A DNA stretch of 64,000 nt from Henckelia pumila (lineage: Eukaryota > Streptophyta > Magnoliopsida > Lamiales > Gesneriaceae): contig NC_133123.1 of NCBI RefSeq assembly GCF_033568475.1, positions 5,208,001 to 5,272,000 on the forward strand. Reading direction: 5' to 3'. The notes beneath the pieces were generated by a model that did no database searches, was not told the DNA's origin, and saw only the letters and a list, made by a program, of their open reading frames with translations. Both the position numbers and the translations under genes were made by a program. Positions 1 to 8,961 of the stretch are shown here, piece after piece; the stretch's first letter is position 1; every line of letters starts with the position of its first letter.

Positions 1-1140
1 CCTGATGGTTTTGTTGATGCATTATTGCTTGATCATGTGTATAGATTAAACAAAGCTTTGTATGGTTTGAAACAAGCTCCTAGAGCTTGGTATGAAAAAC
101 TATCAACTTTCCTTCTCTCAAATGATTTTTCGAGAGAAAAGATTGACATTACTTTGTTTACCAAGAATGTCAAAAATGATCTTTTGATTGTGCAAATTTA
201 TGTTGATGATATAATATTTGGTTCTACTGACGAATATCTTTGTCAAGATTTCTCCAAGCTTATGCATGAACACTTTGAGATGAGCATGATGGGGGAACTT
301 AACTATTTCCTCGGATTGCAAATCAAACAGTGCAAGGATGGGTTCTTTGTGAACCAAAGCAAATACATCAAGGAGATTCTAAAAAAGTTTGGGATGGAGA
401 ACACAAAATCATCATCCACACCGATGAGCACAGCAATCAGACTCGACAAGGATGAAAATGGTAAAACTGTAGATCAATCTTCCTTTCGTAGTATGATTGG
501 CTCCTTATTATATGCTACTGCTAGTAGACCGGACATTATGTTTAGTGTTTGCTTGTGTGCACGATTTCAATCATGTCCAAAGGAATCACATTTGTTCGCC
601 TTAAAACGCATTTTCAAATATCTTTCAAATACTCCAAATCTCGGCTTGTGGTATTCGAAAAATTCTTTCTTTGATTTAAAAGCTTACTGTGATGCCGACT
701 TTGGTGGATATAAGGTGGACAGGAAAAGCACTAGTGGAACCTGTTTCTTTTTAGGAAACTGTTTAGTTTCTTGGTTTTCCAAAAAGCAAAATTGTGTTGC
801 GTTGTCATCGACCAAAGCCGAATATATGGCTGCTGGTAGTTGTTGTGCGCAAATTCTTTGGATGAAGCATCAATTACTTGACTATGGTGTATCTTTTTCA
901 AAAATCCCTATTTTTTGTGACAACACTAGCGCCATATGTCTTACAAAGAATCCGATTCAACATTCGTGCACCAAACATATTGACATTCGTCATCATTTTA
1001 TTCGTGACCACATCGAACAAAATGAAGTTGAACTTCAATATGTTGACACATCAAATCAAATTGCTGATATTTTTACTAAACCACTAGATGAAAATACTTT
1101 TATTCATTTGCGTGGTGAACTTGGCATGATTGAGTTGTAA
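1..1140 (+). CDS. Sirevirus-type Copia pol, C-terminal part (RT end and RNase H), open at window edge
   Basis: The frame is open from base 1 to the TAA at 1138-1140, so the true start lies left of the window. The translation carries the second half of a Ty1/Copia reverse transcriptase: the ALYGLKQAPRAWYEKL block, the catalytic YVDD motif (codons near 200-211), LGLQI and the SRPDI block. RNase H follows, with YCDADFGGYKVDRKSTSG, the ALSSTKAEYMAA block and a CTKHIDIRHHFIRDH block. The wording of these blocks and the env-like ORF downstream fit the Sirevirus (SIRE/Maximus) lineage. No frameshift or stop is visible, so this copy may be young. Lineage is inferred from memory of family motifs; a RT phylogeny would settle it. 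Confidence 0.93.
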   Translation, partial: PDGFVDALLLDHVYRLNKALYGLKQAPRAWYEKLSTFLLSNDFSREKIDITLFTKNVKNDLLIVQIYVDDIIFGSTDEYLCQDFSKLMHEHFEMSMMGELNYFLGLQIKQCKDGFFVNQSKYIKEILKKFGMENTKSSSTPMSTAIRLDKDENGKTVDQSSFRSMIGSLLYATASRPDIMFSVCLCARFQSCPKESHLFALKRIFKYLSNTPNLGLWYSKNSFFDLKAYCDADFGGYKVDRKSTSGTCFFLGNCLVSWFSKKQNCVALSSTKAEYMAAGSCCAQILWMKHQLLDYGVSFSKIPIFCDNTSAICLTKNPIQHSCTKHIDIRHHFIRDHIEQNEVELQYVDTSNQIADIFTKPLDENTFIHLRGELGMIEL

Positions 1141-1342
1141 TCGCTTGTAGACATAAGTTAAATTTAATGTCATATTAAGGAGGAGCTTAATATTAAAATT
1201 CGAGCAAATTAATGTTGGATAATACAAATTAATTGTATTTTTTAATATTATAAAGCTCACATTTTTATATGGTTTATCTGTTTAAGAATTAATTTGCAAA
1301 ATTTAGAATTAAAGAGTCAAAAATCGCAATTTTACCTCAGGT

Positions 1343-1651
1343 GGATCGGAACCACCGATTCCGGATCGGAAACACCGATTGAGAATCGGAACCTCCGATC
1401 CCTATCCCGCTATTTCCTATTCTGCGCGGTTATTTTTCCCTCCAAGACATAGATCGGAACCTCCGATCATAAATCGGAACTTCCGATCTACATCTTATCC
1501 GGCTTTTTGAATTATTTCACTGCCTTAAAATTTAATTACCGCTTCAGGATCGGAACGTCCGAAGAACGTTTGGAGCTTCCGATCGACACGTGTCTTGATT
1601 TAAGTCGACCGCACGATCGGAACGTCCGATCACAGATCGGAGCTTCCGATC
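1343..1651 (+). promoter_or_regulatory. Palindrome cluster upstream of the env-like ORF
   Basis: About nine copies of a 17-bp imperfect palindrome, GATCGGA-NNN-TCCGATC, lie in 310 bp between pol and the env-like ORF, for example GATCGGAACGTCCGATC near 1615-1631 and GATCGGAGCTTCCGATC near 1635-1651. The arms are conserved and the three-base centre varies (ACC, ACT, ACG, GCT). A TATA box follows 11 bp after the last copy. The same motif fills the LTR U3 at 3484-3848. I read it as an array of transcription-factor sites; a structural or packaging role is possible. Confidence 0.75.
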
Positions 1652-1662
1652 GATTCCGTCCC

Positions 1663-1670
1663 TATAAATA
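1663..1670 (+). promoter_or_regulatory. TATA box of a probable internal promoter for the env-like ORF
   Basis: TATAAATA sits directly after the palindrome cluster and 68 bp before the ATG at 1738. A start about 30 bp downstream would leave a leader of roughly 40 nt. This spacing and the repeat-then-TATA layout mirror the LTR promoter of the same element, so the ORF may be transcribed separately from the genomic RNA. Confidence 0.6.
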
Positions 1671-1737
1671 TCAGATCGCTCATTCCGATTTTTCACACCT
1701 AGAAATCATCTTTTTTTCTCCCTTTAATCCGATCCAA

Positions 1738-2955
1738 ATGGCATCCAAACGCCGTCGTGCTTTAGCCACTACAAGCCAAGCCCAATCCCATGATCCGACC
1801 CAGCCTGCCATCTCTAGGCCCATTCCCGAAGACTATCAGGGTCGTACTATTCATCCTGGTCGTATCTTAGATTCCGCCTATTTGGACCAGTCTCATCTCC
1901 TTCTGTTGGACCTTATCAAGGCACAACAGTGGGAATCTTTATTTCATCCATCTGTCCCTGACTCCATCTACATTTCTCTCATTCACGAGTTTTATGCCAA
2001 TCTTGAACTCAAATTAGGTCATGGTGAGATCACCATTGCCACGATTGTTCAAGGCAGGCATATTCGTTTTTCTTCTGCTGATTTGTCCTCCTGGTTTGAT
2101 CTTCTCAGGAATGGACCCGGTGAATACTTCTCGCAAAACTGGCCTCAAAATGATCCTACTTTTGATCGCGAGTTGTTACTTTCTACCATTCTTGGTCGTC
2201 CAGCTACTGCTGCTGATGATCGTATCCACCTCAAGAGTCTTTGTCCTGATTTTCAAATCATTCAAAAACTCATTACCACTTCTATCATTCCTCGCAGTGG
2301 AGACCTCTCCACTTGCAAATATTTAGATTTATACATTCTATTTTATATCATTTCATCTCGACCTTTTAACCTTCCGCGCCTTGTTATGCAGACTATGCAT
2401 CACACGGCAAAGACGGTGAAAAAGGTTTCTTTTCCTTATGCCAGGTTTATCAACCGGATTTTGAGTCGTTTCGATGTTGAATTTAAGGGGATACCTTCTA
2501 TTGAAATCCCACCAAGTCACATATTTAACCATCAGTCTATCACCAGGATGGATTTATCCTGGAATCCTGTGTACTCTCGATGGGTTGAAGATCGAGGAAG
2601 AGTATTTTCTAGATTTTTACCTATTTCTGCCTTTCATTTACCATATTCCAATCTTCCTCACTCTATCCAAATCAAAGGTTTTCCGACTGATCCTCCTAAC
2701 TCTGATATTCCATCTTATTTCGGTTTTGAGGCCTTTGCGGCCAACCTTGAAGATGTTCCTTTCCAAACTCGTGAGGTCCCTGCAACCCCAGCAAACCAAT
2801 TCCCTAGCGACCGTCTATTCGAGACACTTCATCGTATGGAGATGAGCATGCCCACTCACTTTTTCGAGTTGACTGCTAAAGTTGCTTCTTTGGAGACCCG
2901 ATTTGATGAGTTCACCTCTCGCTATCCTCCGCCGACTCGCGATGATGACTCTTAG
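1738..2955 (+). CDS. Sirevirus env-like ORF (plant-transposon-protein type domain), 405 aa
   Basis: ORF of 405 codons located between pol and the 3' LTR, where Sireviruses carry their env-like gene. I place the start at MASKRRRALATTSQ because it follows a TATA box and short leader; the frame also runs open upstream to an ATG at 1507, inside the palindrome cluster. The N terminus is basic and polar. The central part (about residues 50-290) resembles the putative plant transposon protein domain found in many plant retroelement ORFs, with blocks such as FYANLELK and WFDLLRNGPGEYF. The last 40 residues (LFETLHRMEMSMPTHFFEL onward) look coiled-coil prone. No signal peptide or clear membrane segment is seen, so entry-type function is not supported. 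Actual function unknown. Confidence 0.8.
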   Translation: MASKRRRALATTSQAQSHDPTQPAISRPIPEDYQGRTIHPGRILDSAYLDQSHLLLLDLIKAQQWESLFHPSVPDSIYISLIHEFYANLELKLGHGEITIATIVQGRHIRFSSADLSSWFDLLRNGPGEYFSQNWPQNDPTFDRELLLSTILGRPATAADDRIHLKSLCPDFQIIQKLITTSIIPRSGDLSTCKYLDLYILFYIISSRPFNLPRLVMQTMHHTAKTVKKVSFPYARFINRILSRFDVEFKGIPSIEIPPSHIFNHQSITRMDLSWNPVYSRWVEDRGRVFSRFLPISAFHLPYSNLPHSIQIKGFPTDPPNSDIPSYFGFEAFAANLEDVPFQTREVPATPANQFPSDRLFETLHRMEMSMPTHFFELTAKVASLETRFDEFTSRYPPPTRDDDS

Positions 2956-3254
2956 ATTTTTATTTTGCATTTTAACTTGTATTTGGTCTTATGTAAAATT
3001 TAAATTTTATTGGAATAAAATAGTTTATATTCATTCTCTTTTATTCACTTATTATTACTTTTTGCTTATCACAAAAAGGGGGAGAATTAATTGGTTAATC
3101 AGTTAAATTGAGTAAAAACTATTTATTTGTTAAAAACTTTGTTGCTTATTTCAGGGGGAGTTTTTAAATGCATTTAAATACTTATATGCTTTTTACCGTC
3201 TATTTTTATTTTTAATTTTTAACCAAGTTTTGGGATCATCAAAAAGTGGGAGAT
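2956..3254 (+). other. Region with three polypurine tracts before the Sirevirus 3' LTR
   Basis: Noncoding segment with purine tracts at 3073-3086 (AAAAAGGGGGAGAA), 3153-3160 (AGGGGGAG) and 3241-3253 (AAAAAGTGGGAGA). The last one abuts the LTR and should be the plus-strand primer. Multiple PPT-like tracts in this position are characteristic of Sireviruses. Confidence 0.7.
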
Positions 3255-3483
3255 TGTTACGCCTTAAACACATATAAATCTCGATTGTGAGATTAATGTT
3301 TTTAATGCATTAACAAGGCCCTTTTCTCTATGTTTTGATGATTAACAAAACTAGGTTAAAATGTTACTAATGTTTACAATGAGCTTATTACAGAGTTAAA
3401 ATTTTCAAGTTGAATTAAGGCTCAATTGCGAACAAGTTTATTCAAGATCAGAAACAAATTTCGAAGACTTATACTGCTACAAG

Positions 3484-3848
3484 TTCGGAAGCTCCGATCT
3501 GAGTTTGGAAGCTCCGATCAGGATCAGAAGGACCTTCGGAAGCTAAGGAACGATCGGACGTTCCGATCAAAGTTCGGAAGCTCCGATCTATTTTCAATAA
3601 ATTTTATATTGTTCGAAAGCAGAACGGAAGCTACGAAGTGACGAGATCGGAAGCACCGATCATAGATCGGAAGTTTCGATCTGCAACGGCGGCCTGATAA
3701 TCTTGTCCGGAAGACTTTTGCCCGACAACATATTTAATGCGCCGATCGGAAGCTCCGAAGTGGGATCGGAAGTTCCGATCCTGTACAAACCGCGTGACTC
3801 AGAATTCAAATTTCGGAAGCTCCGATGCTGGGAATGGAAGTTCCGATC
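3484..3848 (+). promoter_or_regulatory. Palindrome cluster in U3 of the Sirevirus LTR
   Basis: About eleven full or partial copies of GATCGGA-NNN-TCCGATC-like sites. Here the centre reads mostly AGC or CGT (GATCGGAAGCTCCGATC type, GATCGGACGTTCCGATC at about 3552), the orientation also seen in the sense strand of the Gypsy LTRs at 36317 and 42274. Several copies keep only one intact arm. The cluster ends 17 bp before the TATA box at 3866. Confidence 0.75.
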
Positions 3849-3865
3849 GATGCCGAATTTTCAGC

Positions 3866-3873
3866 TATAAATA
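3866..3873 (+). promoter_or_regulatory. TATA box of the Sirevirus LTR
   Basis: TATAAATA followed by GAGGCATTCC; the only well-formed TATA element in the LTR and placed directly after the palindrome cluster. Transcription should start about 30 bp downstream. Confidence 0.65.
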
Positions 3874-4420
3874 GAGGCATTCCGAGACCATTTCAAGCAT
3901 CCCAACATCTTCAAGTCTCTCAATCCTCTTAAGCATTATTTGAGCTATTTGTCGAGCAATTTGTAGCCCCTTTGAGCTTTCAAAATATATTCATATATCG
4001 AGTTGTATCCGGGGTTGAGAAAATCGTTAGTGTAAACACTTGAGTGTGAAGCCAAGTGTTGTGTGATTGTTGAGGCTATCCTTGGAGCCCTTAAGGCCAA
4101 GTGTTGAGTTGTATCGGCGCGGTGATCGTTTTGAGTTCTACGGTTATCCTTGGAGCCATCAAGGCCAAGACGTTGAAGTGCTAGTGGATTCTTGGTTAAT
4201 CGATCTTAATCAAGAAGGGGAGACGTAGACGATTTATCGTCGAACTTCCATAAACATCTCTTATCCCTTTTACTGCTTTATTTACATTACGCATTTATTT
4301 ACTGCACTTATATTTGATTGCTTTAAGTCTTCCGCTTGCGTATTTGCATAATCGCTTTAAATTGCTAAAGTTGCCAATAAAACCTAAATCCCCCCCCCCC
4401 CCCTCCATTAGGTTCTAACA

Positions 4421-5485
4421 ATCATGCTTCTTCTAGAGCATTAAGAACAAATATATAATTTGAATCGATATCAAGTCAATATCTTTTGATATATATCTCA
4501 TATATATCTTTAATAATATTTTCTTATGAATATTGAAAATTTTAGATCATATATAGATATTCATTGAGAAATTGTACTAAATTTCCCAATTCATAAGATC
4601 CTTTACAACCAAAAGGACATTAAATTATATTCTTAGAGAATATTTACAAATTTTGGATCTTATATTAATATTCTTCAAGAATATTATCAAATTTTGCATC
4701 TTTTTATCAATATTTCAATATTGATATATGTTGACATGAGATCTATTTCTTTAATGATATTTGTAGATATTTGATATCATATCAGATATCAATCATGATT
4801 TTTTCACTTTCTCAATATACGAAATCATATATCACATATCTATCATGAATTATTCAGATTTTCAATATATTATATTATAAATAGGAATCTCTTTAGATTC
4901 TCAATATATTTGATCTTATACAAGATCTTAATCTTGAATATCTCAATATTCAATATATTATATCATGAATTCATGAATATTTTTCTATATATCAAAATTG
5001 TAATCAGGAATCTCTCAAAATTCTCAATATATTATATCATGATCATGAATTTTTTCAAATTCTCAATATAAAATCATGTTGTGCTACTTTATAGCCATCA
5101 ACATATTCATGATATTTCATGGGCATCAATATCAATTATTTTCATTGTGCTGCTTCTAGAGCACCAATGAATATCTCTTTGTGCTACTTCTAAAGCACCA
5201 ATGAATATCTCTCATAAATTTAAGTATTGACAACACGTTGTGCTATTTCAATAGCATCAATAAAACGATAATTATTTTCATTCTCAGTTGGTTACAGCAT
5301 CGTGCTGATAACGTGTTATAAATCATAATAAAAATAGAGAGATGAGTAGAGAGAATTCATGAGATTAGAGAGAAATCATATGAGTCAATACTCAGGTGCA
5401 AATTTCATTGAACTCAAGGGAAAGATTACAAGATACAAATATTTATGTACAAATATTATCTTTACATATTTATATTGATCACATA
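4421..5485 (-). mobile_element. Remnant of an older Copia element: leader, primer site and part of its LTR
   Basis: AT-rich segment cut on its left by the Sirevirus insertion. It contains imperfect direct repeats of a hairpin-like unit (GTGCT..TTCTAGAGCACC type near 5085, 5149, 5181 and 5238) and ends with ATCGTGCTGATAACG at about 5301-5313. The same primer-site string precedes the LTR of the Copia element at 47963, so the sequence from about 5314 (TGTTATAAATC) is the start of the LTR of a minus-strand Copia element. The LTR is interrupted by the solo LTR at 5486 and resumes after 7422. No coding capacity is left. Confidence 0.6.
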
Positions 5486-7422
5486 TGTAACGCCTCATTT
5501 TTGTCTTAAATGAGTTTATTTGAGTTAATCGGAGATTACAGAGTTCACGAGCCGACTCGATTTTGATCAGGGTCCTTTTTGCAAAAAATGGATTTTTCAG
5601 GGACTAAAACGCAAATTGTGGATTTTATATATTATCTACTCTTAGAAATTGGTTGACAAAGTCTTCTTCTTCCTCCTCCAAACCGTGAGCTCCATTGAAG
5701 ACGCCTCCAACCTTTTCCAAGCTTTCAGATTTCAGTCCGAGCTCGATCCGACCGTTGGAATTTATTTCTGAAGGCAGATTATCGATCACTGCAGTGAGAG
5801 CTCTGTTATATCGTAAGTTTTTCTACGATCGGATACATTCTAGTTTTTGGATGTTGTTAGAATCGTTCTAGATTCGAGTATGTTGTTCTAGACAGAGTTC
5901 TGATCGTTTATTATCTGTCGGTTTTGAATTAGAGCGACGTTCGGATTTGTTATGATTTTTGGAAGCCATTTTCGAAAATGTGGATTTTGAGATTGATGGG
6001 TTTGCTTTGTTTTGGTTGTCTTAGAATTTTTATGAGGTTATATCTCTATTGAACTGCTGTCTGCGTTGTCGGTTTGTTCAGTTATAGCCGTTATGCCGTC
6101 GGTTTGAGTTTTGGAGATTTGAACCGTTTTTGAAGTTGTTGAACTTGGCTTGTAAGTCGATCATGGTAATTGATCTTTGATTGTATCTGAACAGATTCGT
6201 TTGGAGTTGTCAAGCCCTGTGTTAGCAGCATTTGGTCGTCGAGAATTGGACGAAGAACGGTAAAGAGATTACCTTGAACCGTTGCCTTGTTGTTGGATTG
6301 TTTAGTTGTTGATTAAACCTTTTGTTGTAGCTTATCCAGAGTTGGAATTACTGCATTGAAAGGTAAAAGCAGTTATCGTAGTGGGATAGCATACTCGGGA
6401 CTGTTGGTTCTCGAGTTTCCCCTTTTTAAATCACATATTGCATTGATACTTGTTCTAGCACGTGGAACTTGTAATTGTTGATTGATTGAGTTTTTGTTAT
6501 GTGGCTTATGTTTATGTTTCTGTTATGCATTCATCTTGAGCCTACTTTGATTTCAGCGGGCAGAACCGCCCTTTTTGTTAGACGTTTGGGAACTATGATT
6601 GAGTGGCCTAGGTTGTAGTATTTCGCCTAGTGCTAGCATACTCATTATGGTTGCTCAAAGTCTAGAGGAGTGGGATACGTGGCACCACCTCAATTGGGAG
6701 AGTCGGTGAGTCGTTACGTGATCTCATCCTCGGGATCCCAAAAGCAGAGCAATAATCCCGTGTTTATCAGAATCTTTATCCTGGTTTTTAAAGACATGCA
6801 TATCATTAACTTCGACTTGAATATGTGGTTTGATAGCATGTTTGTATATTCATTACTTGATATGTTGCTTTTACTGGGATTATCATTCTCACCGGTTATC
6901 CGGCTGTTGCTTTGTTTTGTATGTGTACTTGGCAACAGGAAGGGCATGATCAAGTCAGCATAGACCTGGTTAGCATCCAGAGCAAGAGATAGAAGTGAGA
7001 CTCGTTTAGAAGTCGAATCAGCATGTCAACCTAGTTATGTTTTGCGATCATGTTTAGTCATTTGAACTTCTCGTATATGTTTTGTAAGCAAGAAACGATG
7101 TAGGTGCTATTGAATTGAATGTTGCTCTTCCCTAAACCTTTCTTGTATTGTTATTGGTATGTCAAATACTCTTAATGCAAGTGTTTAGGTTTTGATTGAG
7201 TTTATTTCAGTGCCTTAACCTTTCTGGGCGAGGGGACGGCGCGGGCGCGCGGCCTCTTTGCGAGGTATGAGCGCGGGCGCGCTGGGATTTGCGGGGCGTA
7301 GGCGCGGGCGCGCTGATGTCAGCGCGGGCGCGCGAGCCTCCCTTTTAAAAAAAAAAATATTGGGTTCTTGATCACTTATCGCTTGTTGTCTGATATTAGT
7401 TGATTAGAAACGAGGTCTCACA
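5486..7422. repeat. Solo LTR, 1,937 bp, with 5-bp TSD ACATA
   Basis: Begins TGTAACGCCTC and ends GAGGTCTCACA, with near-matching inverted ends, and is flanked by ACATA at 5481-5485 and 7423-7427. There is no internal domain or second LTR, so it is a solo LTR left by recombination, probably of a Gypsy element by length and ends. A GC-rich stretch at 7228-7340 carries repeated GCGCGGGCGCGC. The ORF-like frames at 6670-6963 are not convincing genes. Confidence 0.85.
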
Positions 7423-7489
7423 ACATATCTTTAATAAGATAATCATCCATAATAATAATATATTTATAATATATATATATATATATATG
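7423..7489 (-). mobile_element. Continuation of the older Copia LTR, with an (AT)n tract
   Basis: After the solo LTR the sequence picks up as ACATATCTTTAATAAG, matching a single target site split by the solo LTR. An (AT)n run at about 7467-7488 separates it from the MITE copy that follows. Confidence 0.45.
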
Positions 7490-7815
7490 TTATATCATAA
7501 TTTGAAAGTTAAATAAATATGTAAATATATTCAAAATATCAATTATAGTTCAAAATTATTTAAATAAAAAAAAATTAATTTTTAAAAAAACCAATAATTG
7601 TTAAAATAATTTTTTTAATGAAGTACGAATTCCAAATAATCATGTATATATTATATATATAAAAAAATATTAAATTTAAATTTTAAAGATAAAAAATTTA
7701 AAATTTCAAAAAAAAAATTAAAAAATTTCGAAAAACCGGTTCAACCAGTTTTTTACTGGTTGGACCGATTTTTGGTGAAGTTTCGAACCGGTCCGATTCT
7801 GAAAACAGCCAATAT
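7490..7815 (-). mobile_element. Truncated, reverse-oriented copy of the ACCGGTT-rich hAT MITE
   Basis: The AT-rich core (TTTGAAAGTTAAATAAATATG, then TCAATTATAGTT and AACCAATAATTGTTAAAA type strings) is the reverse complement of the core of the MITE at 19134-19705, and the ACCGGTTCAACC-type block at 7734-7800 matches its terminal region. The end near 7815 (GAAAACAG) is a worn version of that MITE's end. The other end is missing. Confidence 0.65.
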
Positions 7816-8076
7816 ATAATTTTGAAACATATTGTGGATAAAATTACATTTACACATTTTTATGTAACTTTGTAGCATGTAAAATTTTTTTAAAAAAAAT
7901 TATCGCTCTAGTCAGAGTCTTGGGAACCACAAAAATATACCTTTAGGCTGCATCTAGACTGATGTGTTTAATTTGAAGATTCGAGGAAGAATTTGGGTAA
8001 TAGAATTTGAATGATACATATCTCGAGTCTATTTAGATATCTACCAAAATCTATATATACATATACCATATATTAA

Positions 8077-8453
8077 GGTAACGTTTGGTATAAGTACAAT
8101 TGGTACTTGTACAACTTATCATATACAATCTCGCATTCTTCTCGTCATATTATTTATTCATCTATTAATTATTTATTTTACATCAATCAAATCATTAATC
8201 ATTTATCTTACATCAATCAAATTATTGAATTTAAATTACTATATTACCCTTATAAATAATATATTCATATTTTATTTATTCTCAAAAAATCAAAATGATA
8301 ATTTATATTTTTAATATAAAATTCAATCAATCAAATCCAATAAACTATCAATCAAATCAAATACTAAATTAACTATCATTCTCTATTTATTTTATATTAC
8401 ATTATATTACTTATCCAAATATTATTTATCCTATCCTCGAACCAAACGTTGCG
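8077..8453. mobile_element. Tourist/PIF-Harbinger-like MITE (377 bp), TTAA flanks
   Basis: Ends are GGTAACGTTTGGT and ACCAAACGTTGCG, inverted copies differing at two or three bases, flanked on both sides by TTAA (8073-8076 and 8454-8457). The interior is AT rich and noncoding. The TWA-type target and GGN...GTTTGG ends suggest a Tourist-like element; a TTAA-type family is the alternative. Confidence 0.7.
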
Positions 8454-8619
8454 TTAAGTTTAATCCTTAGTGGCATTAATATAAAATTTGTATAATATTT
8501 TTATTAAATAAAACTTAAGGTTCAATCCTTTAATGGTAATTTGTATTTTCAAATTTGTGTACGTGTCAGCTGTTCGAAATAGATTTGCATGCCAAAAATT
8601 CCCCTCCCAAAGATGAAGA

Positions 8620-8722
8620 TATACAAATAAATGTCACGGGCTTCTTTAGCCTAAGTGGCACCAACTCCCGTGACATTTATTTGTATACACGGGCTTCTTT
8701 AGCCTAAGTGGCACCAACTCCC
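8620..8722. repeat. Perfect 21-bp inverted repeat plus duplicated loop, downstream of APC6
   Basis: Bases 8620-8640 and 8667-8687 are perfect reverse complements around a 26-nt loop. The block 8635-8669, made of the arm end and loop, is then repeated directly at 8688-8722. The pattern suggests a foldback formed by replication template switching. It lies 240 bp past the APC6 stop codon and could fall in or near its 3' UTR. Confidence 0.75.
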
Positions 8723-8961
8723 ATCAATGGAAAAGGTGTTGCTTCAAGGAAAACCTTATGACAATCCCCACACCCGATATCAAAAAGAGAGATAAATAAA
8801 TATATATTTCATGTGATTATTGCACACTCGTGAATTTGACAAATGTATATGCAAACCATCAGGATATTACATTAACCAACGATACAACAAATAAATATGA
8901 CCTATCCCCCTACATTTTGACCTATTGTTACATTACATCATAAAAACAAAATCTGAAGGTA

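Larger units (their letters stand above)
3255..4420 (+). repeat. 3' LTR of the Sirevirus-type element (1,166 bp)
   Basis: Starts TGTTACGCC immediately after a polypurine tract and ends GTTCTAACA, giving the TG...CA ends and short terminal inverted repeat of an LTR (TGTTA/TAACA). U3 contains the palindrome cluster (3484-3848) and a TATAAATA box at 3866-3873, so R should begin near 3895-3900. A 13-base C run lies at 4391-4403 near the 3' end. The next five bases (ATCAT) should be the target-site copy, but the other copy lies outside the window. The 5' LTR is not in the window. Confidence 0.85.

Noticed and set aside
1343..3848. CRISPR-like array from regularly repeated palindromes
   Set aside because: Spacing is irregular, spacers are not unique units, the genome is plant, and the repeats sit upstream of TATA boxes in retroelements.
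6670..6963. 97-codon frame inside the solo LTR
   Set aside because: No domain or start context; lies wholly in LTR sequence.
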